The notes: generated by a model from the sequence alone, not told the origin. A stretch of 64,000 nt of DNA from Nonomuraea africana (GCF_014873535.1 NZ_JADBEF010000001.1:2914001-2978000), one strand, 5' to 3'; counted from the stretch's first letter, positions 1 through 10,461 are shown. A program made the numbers and translations.

Positions 1-1755
<1,755 letters not shown>

Positions 1756-1763
1756 TCACACGA

Positions 1764-1796
1764 CAGCTCCATGGCCAACGGTTGGCCATGGAGCTG
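1764..1796 (+). terminator. Hairpin terminator after argG
   Basis: Perfect 16-bp inverted repeat (arms 1764-1779 and 1781-1796, each containing CCATGGCCAA or its complement) starting 8 bases after the argG stop. No U-tract, as is common in actinomycetes. Confidence 0.75.
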
Positions 1797-1800
1797 GACG

Positions 1801-1982
1801 TCAGGGCGAGCGAGTCCCGGCACGATCCCGGTCTCGTCGAAGAGCCGCTCGATCGCCTCGACGGTGAAGTGGCAAGGGATCAGGTAGAGGGTTGAGGCGG
1901 TCCAGCCCCAGCCGGGTCAGGCTGGCGTCGAACGCGCGGCATGCGGGGCGCCGTTGTTCAGCGTGAGGGCCGGTACGGTCAT
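1801..1982 (-). pseudogene. Aldo/keto reductase remnant (internally deleted)
   Basis: Begins MTVPALTLNNGAPHA, the usual aldo/keto reductase N-terminus, then in other frames DASLTRLGLDRLN and TVEAIERLFDETGIVP, segments that lie far apart in a real enzyme of about 280 residues. Roughly 180 bases remain, so it is dead. The ATG overlaps the stop of the preceding remnant (TGATG), which suggests an old coupled operon. Confidence 0.55.
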
Positions 1983-2150
1983 CACTCGCCCTGCTTGAGC
2001 TCGTCGAGCAGCGACGGGCGGTGCGGCCGCCAGCCCAGCTCGCCGCGGGCCCTGGCGGCAGTGGCGACCTGGTCGAGCAGGAACGGCCGGACCATCACTC
2101 CCCAGTACCGTTCGGCGTCCGCGGGATCCCACGCCTCCACCCGCGCGCCG
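1982..2150 (-). pseudogene. NAD(P)-dependent epimerase/reductase, C-terminal remnant
   Basis: Reads VRPFLLDQVATAARARGELG followed by WRPHRPSLLDEL, the typical C-terminal end of actinomycete atypical-SDR or epimerase proteins. The N-terminal Rossmann domain is absent; the frame is fused upstream to a TetR tail. Confidence 0.5.
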
Positions 2151-2310
2151 TGGCCCCCTTCTCGACGATCAGCCGTTCGAGCAGGTCTCATGACATCAGT
2201 CCCCACAGCATGTCGGCCCCGGTCTCGACCGTCCACGTCGCGGTGAGCCTGCCCTCGTCGGCGAGCCGGCTCATCAGCCGGGTGCTGCCGTGGTGCCAGT
2301 TGCGCACGCC
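2150..2310 (-). pseudogene. TetR family C-terminal remnant with in-frame stop
   Basis: WTVETGADMLWGLMS, a TGA stop, then DLLERLIVEKG match the C-terminal ligand-domain helices of TetR proteins. Neither the DNA-binding domain nor a start is present. It overlaps the end region of the GNAT gene at 2324. Confidence 0.45.
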
Positions 2311-2323
2311 CTGCTGGAGCGCT

Positions 2324-2848
2324 TCACCGAGCGGGCCGCGAGCATCTCACGAACACCACCACATCCGAGTCCTCGCCGGCCCGCAGCCAGCCGGACCGCT
2401 CGTAGAGCCGGACGGCGTCCGGGGCCTTCGGTGAGGTCAGCAGCCAGCTGCGGCGCTGACCGCACAGCAGGTCGAGAATCCGCCCGGCCAGGCCTTGCCC
2501 GCGCGCGTGCGGGGCGACCGCCAGTTCGTCCACCTCCAGCGCGCCGACGAGGAGCTCGGCCGTCCGGTCCGGGCCGAGGGCCGCGCGCACCTTGTCGTAA
2601 CTGCGCCCGGTGGGGAACGGCGAGGCGGTCGGCCACGCCGTACCGAAGCCACAGGGTCTCTCGCCCTCGCCGGCCAGAACCGCCCGGAAACCCGGCCGGT
2701 CGGCGTCGGCGGTGAGCCGGTCACGAAAGGCGACGACCGCGTCCTCGCCCTCCTGCCACGGCGGGCCGGTGAACGCCTCGCGGTAGACGCTCACCAGCTC
2801 GGCCCGCCGTACGAGCGCCTGCTCGCCGGTCAGCAGGTCGATTCTCAC
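2324..2848 (-). CDS. GNAT family N-acetyltransferase
   Basis: Predicted acetyl-CoA-dependent N-acetyltransferase, 174 residues, substrate unknown. Motif A is VDELAVAPHARGQGLAGRIL with the pyrophosphate-binding R-G-x-G/A pattern; a late VRLYERSGW matches motif B. Start is GTG at 2848, overlapping the stop of the upstream gene by four bases (GTGA), so the two are translationally coupled. The frame is open much further upstream, but that part is a shadow of the preceding gene. Confidence 0.8.
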   Translation of the reverse strand: MRIDLLTGEQALVRRAELVSVYREAFTGPPWQEGEDAVVAFRDRLTADADRPGFRAVLAGEGERPCGFGTAWPTASPFPTGRSYDKVRAALGPDRTAELLVGALEVDELAVAPHARGQGLAGRILDLLCGQRRSWLLTSPKAPDAVRLYERSGWLRAGEDSDVVVFVRCSRPAR

Positions 2849-3726
2849 GCCGGCGCCTGCACCTTCCCGATGCCCAGCGTGCTGGTCATCGGCAGGAGGC
2901 CGGACTCGAAGGCGGCGCCCAGCAACGGGAGGTTCAGCTGGGCCAGCCGTTCGGCGCGCTCGGCGCCCAGCGCCCGCCACGGACCGGCGGCGAGGTCGTC
3001 GGTCATCCGCTCCACCTGATCGCGCAGCCGCCGTCCCTGCTCGGTGGCCTGGCCGTCGCCGTCGACCAGCCCGCGGGCGGCCAGCCGGTCCTGCGCCGCC
3101 GCCCACTCCTGCTCGCTCCAGCCGCGTCCGGCGAAGTTCGCCACGGGAGCCGCGCCGATCGCGGCAAAGGAGACCAGCGCCTCGCAGCCGTTGAGATCGG
3201 CGGCCATCAGCGCCGCCAGGTGCCCGTCGCCGCGATGCTCGCGCAGCACCGTGTAGGCCTGCCAGAGCACGAGATGCGCCTCATCCGGCCAGGGCAGGTC
3301 GAGGTTGGCGGCGGTCAGCGGCCGGTGCGCCACGCTCACGCTCTCCGCCGCCCGCCTGGCCAGCTCCGCCGCCTCGGCGACGTCAGGACTGTCGAGCCGG
3401 TCGCCGAGCAGGGCGCGGTAGGTACGGTCCACCGCCCGCAGCCGGGCGTCCAGGACCTTCTCGGGAGTGGCCGTCGCCCAGATCGCCGGAACGTACTCGG
3501 CGACCATGGCCGGGCTGAAGCTGTAGGCGGTGGCGGTGACCAGCCGCGGACCGGCGGCCCCCAGTGGCGCCCAGCGCCAGGCGAAGTAGCTCGGCCACCG
3601 CGACTCGACGTCGTAACCGAGTAGTGCCGCCTCCTCGAACGCCTGGGGCGAGAAGTACAGCATGGCGTGCACCGGCTCGATCTGGTGCCACATCCGGCGA
3701 GAGAGGCCCGCGAATTCCGACATCAT
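2845..3726 (-). CDS. SCO6745-family protein (HTH-like fold)
   Basis: About 293 residues. RRMWHQIEPVHAMLYFSP near the N-terminus and YFAWRWAPLGAAGPRLVTAT are typical of the SCO6745 family, widespread in actinobacteria; a helix-turn-helix-like fold is predicted for it, with no proven role. Two adjacent ATGs (3726, 3723); a GAGG ribosome site just upstream favours the second slightly. It is coupled to the GNAT gene and divergent from the CGNR gene, with a GTCTA-GA-TAGAC dyad (3736-3747) between. Function cannot be stated more precisely. Confidence 0.75.
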   Translation of the reverse strand: MMSEFAGLSRRMWHQIEPVHAMLYFSPQAFEEAALLGYDVESRWPSYFAWRWAPLGAAGPRLVTATAYSFSPAMVAEYVPAIWATATPEKVLDARLRAVDRTYRALLGDRLDSPDVAEAAELARRAAESVSVAHRPLTAANLDLPWPDEAHLVLWQAYTVLREHRGDGHLAALMAADLNGCEALVSFAAIGAAPVANFAGRGWSEQEWAAAQDRLAARGLVDGDGQATEQGRRLRDQVERMTDDLAAGPWRALGAERAERLAQLNLPLLGAAFESGLLPMTSTLGIGKVQAPA

Positions 3727-3735
3727 TACCTCACT

Positions 3736-3747
3736 GTCTAGATAGAC
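3736..3747. promoter_or_regulatory. Short dyad between divergent genes
   Basis: GTCTA-GA-TAGAC in the 28-base gap between the SCO6745-like gene and the CGNR gene; its right half (TAGACT) may also be the -10 of the CGNR gene, whose GTG follows after only 8 bases. A single site could serve both promoters. Confidence 0.35.
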
Positions 3748-3754
3748 TACGCCA

Positions 3755-4369
3755 GTGACTGTAGATCCCTGGCGCATCACTGGTCAACCACAAATAGACA
3801 GTTATGTCGAACGGCACGTGCAGCGCGCCGTCCTTCTGGTGAACGAGCTGGCCGTCGACCAGGCGCACGGACGGAAGGTCGCGCCGCCGGCCACGGGACC
3901 GGACCGCCGGACGGCCATCCAGGAGGCGCTAGCCACGGCCGGACTGCCACGGAGCGAGTCACTGACGCCTGCCGACGCCGACGCGCTCGCGGTCGTCGCA
4001 GCCGAGCTGCGACCCGTCTTCGGCGCGGGCGCACGCACCGAATCCATGATCGAAGGTCTCAATCAGCTGCTGGTACGGCATGCGGCCGTGCCCAACCTGC
4101 ACGGCCAGCCGGACCGGCCACCCGTCCTGGCCTTCCATCGCGCCGACGCGAGCCTGGTCGACGCCTGGACCGCCGACGCGGCCACAGCGCTGGCCATGGT
4201 CATCGGCGTCGGACAGGGCGCGAGACTCCGGTCCTGCGAGGCCACGAGCTGCGCGCGGACCTTCTTCGACACCACGCGCAACGCCTCCCGCAGGTTCTGC
4301 GGCCTGTCGTGCCAGAACCGCGCCAAGGCCAGCGCCTACCGCCAGCGCCGGGCGGCGAAGACGGACTGA
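3755..4369 (+). CDS. CGNR zinc-finger / ABATE-domain protein
   Basis: 204 residues. The C-terminal zinc-binding part has CEATSCARTFFDTTRNASRR followed by FCGLSC and QNRAKA: four Cys ligands arranged as in CGNR fingers, although the name-giving CGNR reads CQNR here. The N-terminal 130 residues match the ABATE stress-response domain. Members are presumed DNA-binding regulators. Start GTG at 3755 has no ribosome site and a -10-like TAGACT close upstream, so it may be leaderless. Confidence 0.8.
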   Translation: MTVDPWRITGQPQIDSYVERHVQRAVLLVNELAVDQAHGRKVAPPATGPDRRTAIQEALATAGLPRSESLTPADADALAVVAAELRPVFGAGARTESMIEGLNQLLVRHAAVPNLHGQPDRPPVLAFHRADASLVDAWTADAATALAMVIGVGQGARLRSCEATSCARTFFDTTRNASRRFCGLSCQNRAKASAYRQRRAAKTD

Positions 4370-4482
4370 GTCGCGACTGACGAACGGCTCAGCCGCTGAT
4401 CGACACCGGTGGGCTCACCGCACAACCAGCCACGGCTGTCGGCCGGTTTGCCAAGATCAGGTGCTGTGTGAAGGATGCGGCA

Positions 4483-5691
4483 ATGATTCCCTCCGGCCCG
4501 TCCCGGCGCCGCTTCCTGCCGTTCCTCACCGGTGCCATGAGCCAGCAGGTCGGCCTGCTCGCCGGCGCCCACACGATCGTGTTCGCAGGACTTTTGACGG
4601 ACGGCTCGAGCTTCGCCGCGATCGGCCGCTCGCAGATGGCCACGCTCCTTTTGCCGGTGCTGCTCGCGCTACCCCTGGGCGTGCTCGCCGACCGCGTCTC
4701 ACGCAGGGCGGCGCTGGCCTGGACCGGCACGCTGAGCGCCGCCGTGCTCGCCTCCCTCGCGCTCGCCACGTGGCTCGGCGCGGTCGCCATGCCGCACCTG
4801 GTGCCGTCGGCACTGCTCCTGGCGGTGCTGTACACCTCAGGGGAGCTCTCCAGGGACGCCCACGCGCCCACCGCCGTCGGACGTGATCGGCTGGTTCCGG
4901 TGAACGCAGCCGTCGCGCTCGTGGCGTATCTCGGCTTCTTCGCCATCGCGCCCCTGTTCGACCCCGGGACGCTGCCGATCGCCCTGGCTGTGGCGGCGCT
5001 GGGGTTCGCCGCCTCGGTCCTGCTCTTTCGGGCGGTCGAGGTGCCGGAGGAGCCCGTGCCGCCGAGGACGGGGTGGTGGCGGGAGTCGGCCGAGGGAGTG
5101 CGCTTCACCCTCACCCATCCGGTGCTCCGGGCCATCGCCACGTATCTGGTGGCGGTGACGGTGCTGCACCCGCTGCTCGACGACCTCGTGGTGCCGCCGG
5201 GCATCGCGGAGGGCACCGCCACTGCCGCGGACATCGCACTCCTGGAGTGGGTGATCTCGCTGGCGACCCCTGCCGGGGCACTGCTCGCCCTGCTGCTGTA
5301 CCGCAGGGTCGGTGTGTTCAGGCTGTCCTGGCTGGCCATCCTGGTGACGCAGCCGTTCGCGCTCCTCCTCGTGCCGGCCGAGGCGGGCCCGCTCTGGTAC
5401 GTCCTGGGCAAGGCGGTGCCCTGGCTGGGCGCGACGGTGACGGGGGTGACGTTGCTGAGCCATCGCCAGATGATCACACCCGGCCGGTTGCAGGGCCGTA
5501 CGGGCGCGACCCTGGTACTGCTCCTGGGAATGGCGAGCGTGGCCGGCTCAGTGCTGGAGGCGCTGACGGCCTACCTGATGGAGCCGCTCGACGCCGGGAC
5601 CAGGTGGCCGATCGTGGTGCTGGCCGCCACCGGGCTGACCGCCGCCGCCGTACCGCTGTTCAGGGTCCGGCAATTGGTCACGGTTTTGTGA
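4483..5691 (+). CDS. MFS transporter
   Basis: 402 residues with about 10-12 hydrophobic segments and the loop LPLGVLADRVSRRAALAW between helices 2 and 3, the MFS signature. Probably a drug or metabolite exporter; substrate unknown. ATG at 4483 is chosen over GTG at 4468 because AAGGA (4471-4475) lies at a good distance from it. A TetR-tail remnant follows on the other strand, so it may once have had a dedicated repressor. Confidence 0.8.
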   Translation: MIPSGPSRRRFLPFLTGAMSQQVGLLAGAHTIVFAGLLTDGSSFAAIGRSQMATLLLPVLLALPLGVLADRVSRRAALAWTGTLSAAVLASLALATWLGAVAMPHLVPSALLLAVLYTSGELSRDAHAPTAVGRDRLVPVNAAVALVAYLGFFAIAPLFDPGTLPIALAVAALGFAASVLLFRAVEVPEEPVPPRTGWWRESAEGVRFTLTHPVLRAIATYLVAVTVLHPLLDDLVVPPGIAEGTATAADIALLEWVISLATPAGALLALLLYRRVGVFRLSWLAILVTQPFALLLVPAEAGPLWYVLGKAVPWLGATVTGVTLLSHRQMITPGRLQGRTGATLVLLLGMASVAGSVLEALTAYLMEPLDAGTRWPIVVLAATGLTAAAVPLFRVRQLVTVL

Positions 5692-5704
5692 ATGTGCTGG
5701 CGGG

Positions 5705-5812
5705 TCACTGCGCGCCGAAGGCGTGGAGGAAGGTGCGGACGGCGGCCTGCGCCACGTCCCGCAGCTCGGCGTCGGCGATCTGCCTGGTCCCCATTTCGGA
5801 GCGCACCTCCAT
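5705..5812 (-). pseudogene. TetR-type regulator, C-terminal remnant
   Basis: Thirty-five codons end GTRQIADAELRDVAQAAVRT then FLHAFGAQ, like the last helix of TetR/AcrR regulators. There is no DNA-binding domain upstream. It converges on the MFS gene. Confidence 0.4.
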
Positions 5813-5983
5813 CGGGGGTATCGCCGAGGTAAGCCAAAAAGGATCATGAGATGATCTTGAATCCCTGGCGGGCGTCCGGGCTCACTCGGTGCCGCCAGCC
5901 GCGTCGTCCTCGGCGAGGATGCGGTAGACGATGGCGACCGAGGGGTGCTCGCCCTTGCTCTTCGGGTGTGACCGGGATACGCG
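5813..5983. other. Intergenic with unassigned coding-like tail
   Basis: On the minus strand HPKSKGEHPSVAIVYRILAE then DDAAGGTE and a stop looks protein-like (about 5890-5980) but I cannot assign it. No promoter or hairpin recognised. Confidence 0.25.
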
Positions 5984-6745
5984 TCAAAGGGGCAACAGGA
6001 TGATCTTGGAGAACTGGCATTCCTCTGCGTGTGCCGTTACCGAGCAGCCGAGGAAGTGCCAAGTAACCCCCAGGTAGTTGGGCACTGCCGGTCGCTGCTG
6101 CATCCTCGGGTCCTGGGTGGGGTCGGCATACATACGCGGGCAACCACGATCGATCGCATTGGTGCGCAGTTCGTAGTGCCAGGGCTCGTTCCTGTAGATC
6201 TGGCACAGTCCGTACTCGGCGCCGTGCTCGGACAGCCACGCCGTGGCATTGGACCGCCCGATGTCGATCGCGTCCCCCGACACGTGAGGAGACGTGTCCG
6301 CTGTGGCCACCCATCGGGCAGCTTCCTCTTCCGAGCCGTACTTCGAGACCGCCTCACGAAGAAGCTGATTCTGGCGCTCCGGGGAACGCCAGCCGCTGTT
6401 GACGTAGAACTCGACTCCGTCATCCGCGGCATCCGTCGCCGCTTCGCGCAGGGCCTGGAGCAGATCGGGGTCGAGGTTGGCTACGCCGGCATACCCGTCA
6501 TCAAACACTGTCACGCCGTCAGGGACGGCGCCGTCAGCCGCGCCAAGTGCACCCTTGCGGTCTGCACGCTTGTGGTCGCCGTGAGGAGTGTCGATGGGTG
6601 GTGATGCGGTCGGGGAGGACGAGGACTTCGGCACCTGGTAGCCGAGGGCTGCGGTGATCGCTGCTATGACGACTATCAGGCCGACGACAAGGAGCCCGCG
6701 AATCCGGCGGGTCGTTTTTCGGGCTGATGGTGGGGTTCGAGTCAT
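5984..6745 (-). CDS. vanY: VanY-type D,D-carboxypeptidase (peptidase M15)
   Basis: 253 residues: short cytoplasmic start, one membrane segment (about 20-38), then an extracellular M15 domain. It removes the terminal D-Ala of muramyl pentapeptide, lowering the glycopeptide target. Zinc ligands are visible in SPHVSGDAIDIG (His, Asp) and EPWHYELR (His), with SGWRSPERQ before them. ATG at 6745 is used; a TTG at 6757 is possible. The sequence continues about 35 residues beyond RMYADPTQDPRMQQ, near which I recall relatives ending, so the tail may be an unrelated extension. It is divergent from vanR-vanS over a direct-repeat site, so VanR control is likely. Confidence 0.85.
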   Translation of the reverse strand: MTRTPPSARKTTRRIRGLLVVGLIVVIAAITAALGYQVPKSSSSPTASPPIDTPHGDHKRADRKGALGAADGAVPDGVTVFDDGYAGVANLDPDLLQALREAATDAADDGVEFYVNSGWRSPERQNQLLREAVSKYGSEEEAARWVATADTSPHVSGDAIDIGRSNATAWLSEHGAEYGLCQIYRNEPWHYELRTNAIDRGCPRMYADPTQDPRMQQRPAVPNYLGVTWHFLGCSVTAHAEECQFSKIILLPL

Positions 6746-6791
6746 ACCGCCAGTCAAGGCAGCGCGGTGTTGCCAGCACGTAGGTGGTTTT

Positions 6792-6810
6792 CGATATGCC
6801 GACGATATGC
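6792..6810. promoter_or_regulatory. Candidate VanR operator between vanY and vanR
   Basis: CGATATGC at 6792-6799 and again at 6803-6810, 11 bases apart (one helical turn), preceded by TTTT. The same pattern TTTTCGATAYGCC followed by CGATAY recurs at the vanZ promoter (10256-10276). Direct repeats one turn apart are typical of OmpR/PhoB-class regulators. Confidence 0.6.
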
Positions 6811-6832
6811 GCCGGCTCGTAGCATTCGGAGC

Positions 6833-7528
6833 ATGCGTGTGTTGATCGTCGAGGACGAACCCTATCTGGCAGAAGCCATCCGCGATGGCCTACGCCTGGA
6901 AGCGATCGCGGCCGACATCGCAGGTGACGGCGACACCGCTCTGGAACTGCTGAGCATCAACGCCTACGACATCGCCGTCCTCGACCGCGACATTCCCGGG
7001 CCCTCCGGTGACGAGATCGCCAAACGCATCGTCGCCTCCGCCAGCGGCATGCCCATCCTCATGCTCACCGCCGCCGACCGGCTCGACGACAAGGCCACCG
7101 GGTTCGAACTCGGCGCCGACGACTACCTCACGAAGCCCTTCGAACTCCAAGAACTCGCGCTCCGTCTCAGAGCACTCGACCGCAGACGCTCCCACAACAG
7201 ACCACCCGTGCGAGAGATCGCAGGCCTGCGTCTGGATCCGTTCCGCAGAGAGGTCTACCGCGACGGCCGCTATGTCGCGCTGACCAGGAAGCAGTTCGCC
7301 GTGCTCGAAGTCCTCGTCGCTGCCGAAGGCGGTGTCGTCAGCGCCGAAGAACTCCTGGAGCGGGCGTGGGATGAGAACGCCAACCCGTTCACCAACGCCG
7401 TGCGCATCACGGTCTCGGCGCTGCGCAAGCGTCTCGGCGAACCCTGGATCATCGCCACCGTTCCCGGCGTCGGCTACCGCATCGACACGCAACCAGAGGC
7501 CGGACACGAAGGAGGCGAGCGTGGATAG
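6833..7528 (+). CDS. vanR: VanR-like response regulator (OmpR/PhoB class)
   Basis: 231 residues. Receiver domain with acidic pocket EDE (7-9), phospho-acceptor Asp51 in VLDRDIPGPSG and Lys101 in TKPFE; then a winged-helix domain ending KRLGEPWIIATVPGVGYRI. Closest in feel to actinomycete VanR. ATG at 6833; the open frame reaches 6767 but the earlier part is not conserved. The stop overlaps the vanS start by eight bases, so the two proteins are made together. Confidence 0.88.
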   Translation: MRVLIVEDEPYLAEAIRDGLRLEAIAADIAGDGDTALELLSINAYDIAVLDRDIPGPSGDEIAKRIVASASGMPILMLTAADRLDDKATGFELGADDYLTKPFELQELALRLRALDRRRSHNRPPVREIAGLRLDPFRREVYRDGRYVALTRKQFAVLEVLVAAEGGVVSAEELLERAWDENANPFTNAVRITVSALRKRLGEPWIIATVPGVGYRIDTQPEAGHEGGERG

Positions 7529-8621
7529 AGAACCTGGGTTGAGCGTTCGCCTCAAACTCACCCTCAGCTACGCCGGATTCCTCATGCTTGCCGGCGTCCT
7601 GCTGTTCGCGGCGGTGTGGGTGTTCCTCCTGCGTTACGTCCCCGAGCGTGCGCTCATCACTGGCACCACCACTAATGGTGTTTTTCCCATCCGGTTCAAC
7701 CTCCTGCGCGTTTTCGCTCCGAGGGCAGCCGCAGTGTTGGCATTCCTGCTGGTGTTCGGTCTCGTGGGAGGGTGGATCCTCGCCGGCCGGATGCTCGCCC
7801 CGCTGACCCGCATCACCGACGCCACCCGCCTGGCCTCGAACGGATCGCTCTCCCACCGGATCCGGCTACCGGGCCGCAAAGATGAGTTCCGCGAACTCGC
7901 CGACGCCTTCGACACGATGCTCGCACGGATCGAAGCACACCTCGCCGAACAGCAGAGATTCGCAGCCAACGCCTCTCACGAGTTGCGCACCCCGCTGGCG
8001 GTCTCGAAGGCACTTCTCGACGTGGCCCGCACCGATCCGACACACGACGCCGGCGAAGTCATCGACCGCCTCCACGCCGTCAACACCCGAGCGATCGACC
8101 TCACTGAAGCATTGCTCCTGCTCAGCCGCGCCGACCAGCGGTCCTTCACCCGAGAACCTGTCGACCTGTCTCTCCTAGCGGAAGAAGCCACCGAAACACT
8201 CCTCCCCCTCGCCGAGAAGCGCGGTGTCACCATCGATACCTCCGGCGACATCACCCCCACGATCGGATCGCAAGCGCTCCTGCTGCAGCTGACCATGAAC
8301 CTCGTGCAGAACGCGATCGTCCACAACCTGCCTGAACAGGGCATCGTGTGGGTGAATACCAGTGTCAGCCCCAAGACTGTGGTGCTCACTGTCGAGAACA
8401 CTGGCGAGAAGCTCACCCCGCAGCTGGTCTCGACACTCACCGAGCCATTCCAGCGCGCCGAGCGCATACACGCCGACCACGCAGGCGTCGGCCTCGGGCT
8501 GGCAATCGTCAAAACCATCACCCAGGCACACGACGGAACGCTCACCCTCACCCCGCGCTCTGCCGGCGGGATCCGCATCACTGTGGAACTACCCGCGATG
8601 TCCCCGCACGCCGACAGGTGA
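7521..8621 (+). CDS. vanS: VanS-like sensor histidine kinase
   Basis: 366 residues: two membrane helices (about 16-37 and 69-88) around a short external loop, HAMP (about 90-145), HisKA with phospho-His153 in ASHELRTPLA, then an ATPase domain with N box MNLVQNAIVHN and G box GVGLGLAIVKT. GTG start after AAGGAGG. The short sensor loop resembles actinomycete VanS, which senses glycopeptides. No vanHAX operon is present nearby, so the output seems to be VanY and VanZ. Confidence 0.88.
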   Translation: MDREPGLSVRLKLTLSYAGFLMLAGVLLFAAVWVFLLRYVPERALITGTTTNGVFPIRFNLLRVFAPRAAAVLAFLLVFGLVGGWILAGRMLAPLTRITDATRLASNGSLSHRIRLPGRKDEFRELADAFDTMLARIEAHLAEQQRFAANASHELRTPLAVSKALLDVARTDPTHDAGEVIDRLHAVNTRAIDLTEALLLLSRADQRSFTREPVDLSLLAEEATETLLPLAEKRGVTIDTSGDITPTIGSQALLLQLTMNLVQNAIVHNLPEQGIVWVNTSVSPKTVVLTVENTGEKLTPQLVSTLTEPFQRAERIHADHAGVGLGLAIVKTITQAHDGTLTLTPRSAGGIRITVELPAMSPHADR

Positions 8622-8838
8622 AGAATCAGGGAATTGATGCGCGGCCACTACAGTAAATCTGCGACAAGAGCACTGGGGGCAGAGGTCTGAAATCCCCACA
8701 GAAGCCATCGTCATTATTTCGAGAATATCGAATTCATTCGGACGTTTCCGGCGCCCTTCTCCGGACACATGCACGACCCATTCGGCTTCGACTCCGACGC
8801 CGTCTCGGAGTATTTTCGACTCTTCTTCGTTTGTCTTG
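8622..8838. other. Intergenic, vanS to resolvase fragment
   Basis: Slightly AT-richer stretch with no gene, hairpin or convincing promoter recognised. Confidence 0.3.
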
Positions 8839-8839
8839 C

Positions 8840-9352
8840 CCTGTCATCAAACAGTCGACCGACCGTCAGCACCTCGTTCTTAACGAGGCCGGGATCAAGG
8901 ACCCGGTGACGTTCGAGGAGGCCGGCACTTCCAGCCGCCTCCACCCGCTCCAGCGCCCGAAGTTCGGCGAGCTGCTCACGTACGCGCGGCCGGGCGACAC
9001 CGTGCACATCTCCGAGATGTTCCGCCTTGTGCGAGGCACGCAGCACATCCTTGACGTGCCGGACGTCCTGCACCAGGGCCGCCTTGCCCTGCGCATCCAC
9101 GACGGCGCGTTCTCCGCGATGGACCTCACCGCACGCCACCCGCGCACCGGAGAGCTGCTGTCCACCGTGAAGTTCATGGTGCAGACCCTCGCGGCCGCCG
9201 GGGAACTCCAGCGTGACCTGCAGCGGGAGCTGACCTACGACGGGCTGCGGGCCGCCGAGCCGCTCGACGCCACCTCGGCGATCCCGGCACAGCGCAAAGC
9301 CCGCCGCGAATACGCGAACCGCATCAACGCCCTTGCGGCCACCACCGGACCA
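8840..9352 (+). pseudogene. Serine recombinase/resolvase, headless and tailless
   Basis: From KQSTDRQHLVLNEAGI through RPKFGELLTYARPGDTVHIS, MFRLVRGTQHIL and FMVQTLAAAGELQRDL this is a Tn3-type resolvase catalytic domain. The N-terminal YxRVS block with the catalytic serine is missing (about 10-15 residues), and the C-terminal HTH is replaced after ELTYDGLRAAE. It cannot be active. It marks an old transposon near the van locus. Confidence 0.75.
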
Positions 9353-9493
9353 TGATCAATCTCGGCGCCAACCACGGTTCGATTGATCCCCGAGGCCGAG
9401 GTAGCGGTGTACCGAGGCCGGCCGCCGCAGCGGCCGTCCGCCTGTGCGTCTCGGCCACCGCCCAGGGCCGCTGACCGGCGTACCGCGGGCGGC

Positions 9494-10213
9494 TCAGCGT
9501 CCCGGTACCGGGGCCGATCGAGGTCGGTCTGACGACGCTGTGGCCGTAGCGCGCCACCAGCGGCGCGATGCCAGCGCGGCCAGCCCGGCGCCGGCGGTGT
9601 TGAGCAGTACGTCGTCCACGGAGGACACCCGGTCCAGCTGCAGGACGTACTGCGCGGTCTCGACGAGGACCGAGCAGCCCGCCGCGAGCGCCAGGATCCG
9701 CGGTACCGACGCCAGCGCCGCGAACCGCAGCGGGGCGAGGAACCCCAGTGCCGCGAACACCAGCAGGTTGCCGACGATCTGGAACGTCGCCCCGTCGGCG
9801 AGGATCGTGTGCAGGTCCCGCAGCGGTACCAGGCTCACCCGACCGGGGACGACGCCGGCCCCTTCGCCCGGCAGCATGATGATCCATACCCACGGCACCG
9901 TCCCGTAGACGATGCCGACCTCGGCCAGCGACATCCGCCACGCCGACGTGACGCCGATGGCACGCCGACGGCGTGCCAGAGCCCACACCGCCAGCGCGGC
10001 CAACGGCAGTGCGGCCACCGTGATGAGTGCCACGCCATTGAACGTACCGACCCAGATGTGCCACCCCGGCCTGCGCATCGGCATGGACAGGATCTTCAGC
10101 ACCGCGTCGACCGGGCCGAACGCAGCGATCGCTGCACCGAGGATCGCCAGACTGCCGATCACGATCCTGCGCGTACGACGGGCTGGGGCTGAGAGTGATG
10201 CGCTGTGGTCCAT
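9494..10213 (-). CDS. vanZ: VanZ family membrane protein
   Basis: 239 residues with five or six hydrophobic segments and a VanZ core: VSLVPLRDLHTIL, QIVGNLLVFAALGFLAPL and then ETAQYVLQLDRVSSVDDVLL, where the N-LLVF and S-DD positions are typical. In enterococci VanZ raises teicoplanin tolerance. ATG at 10213 follows GGAGG by only one base, so initiation could be weak or leaderless. A 15-bp-arm palindrome with the VanR-like repeat lies 24 bases upstream, tying it to the VanRS system despite the dead resolvase in between. Confidence 0.8.
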   Translation of the reverse strand: MDHSASLSAPARRTRRIVIGSLAILGAAIAAFGPVDAVLKILSMPMRRPGWHIWVGTFNGVALITVAALPLAALAVWALARRRRAIGVTSAWRMSLAEVGIVYGTVPWVWIIMLPGEGAGVVPGRVSLVPLRDLHTILADGATFQIVGNLLVFAALGFLAPLRFAALASVPRILALAAGCSVLVETAQYVLQLDRVSSVDDVLLNTAGAGLAALASRRWWRATATASSDRPRSAPVPGR

Positions 10214-10236
10214 GCCTCCAGTGAAGAGGGAAGACT

Positions 10237-10276
10237 GTATCGCGGGCGTATGCGTTTTTCGATACGCCCGCGATAC
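10237..10276. promoter_or_regulatory. Long palindrome / candidate VanR operator at vanZ
   Basis: GTATCGCGGGCGTAT (10237-10251) and its exact complement ATACGCCCGCGATAC (10262-10276) flank GCGTTTTTCG. The right half repeats CGATAC at 11-base spacing, as at the vanY-vanR site. It may act as a double operator; a hairpin role is also possible. Confidence 0.6.
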
Positions 10277-10319
10277 ACGGAATCCCCGGCATCAAGGAAG
10301 CGGCGCAAGCTAGCAGTGA

Positions 10320-10440
10320 GACGGTCCCGCCGCTGGTGATCGCGACAGCCCAGCTACCGCAGGTGCTGGACGACTCGTCCGTGAACATCGCACTGCCGAG
10401 CATCCAGGACGAGCTCGCCGTCACGCCCGCACATCCGTTC
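10320..10440 (+). pseudogene. MFS transporter N-terminal remnant
   Basis: TAQLPQVLDDSSVNIALPSI then QDELAV matches the first helix of DHA2-type MFS pumps (LDxTVVNIALPSI). Only about 40 codons survive. Confidence 0.5.
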
Positions 10441-10461
10441 GCAGGTTCTCGCACCGGCGCT

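Noticed and set aside
8840..9352. Active resolvase
   Set aside because: The catalytic serine block and the DNA-binding end are missing.
5984..10276. Part of a glycopeptide biosynthesis cluster
   Set aside because: No peptide synthetase, P450, halogenase or vanHAX genes in the window; only a response locus is present.
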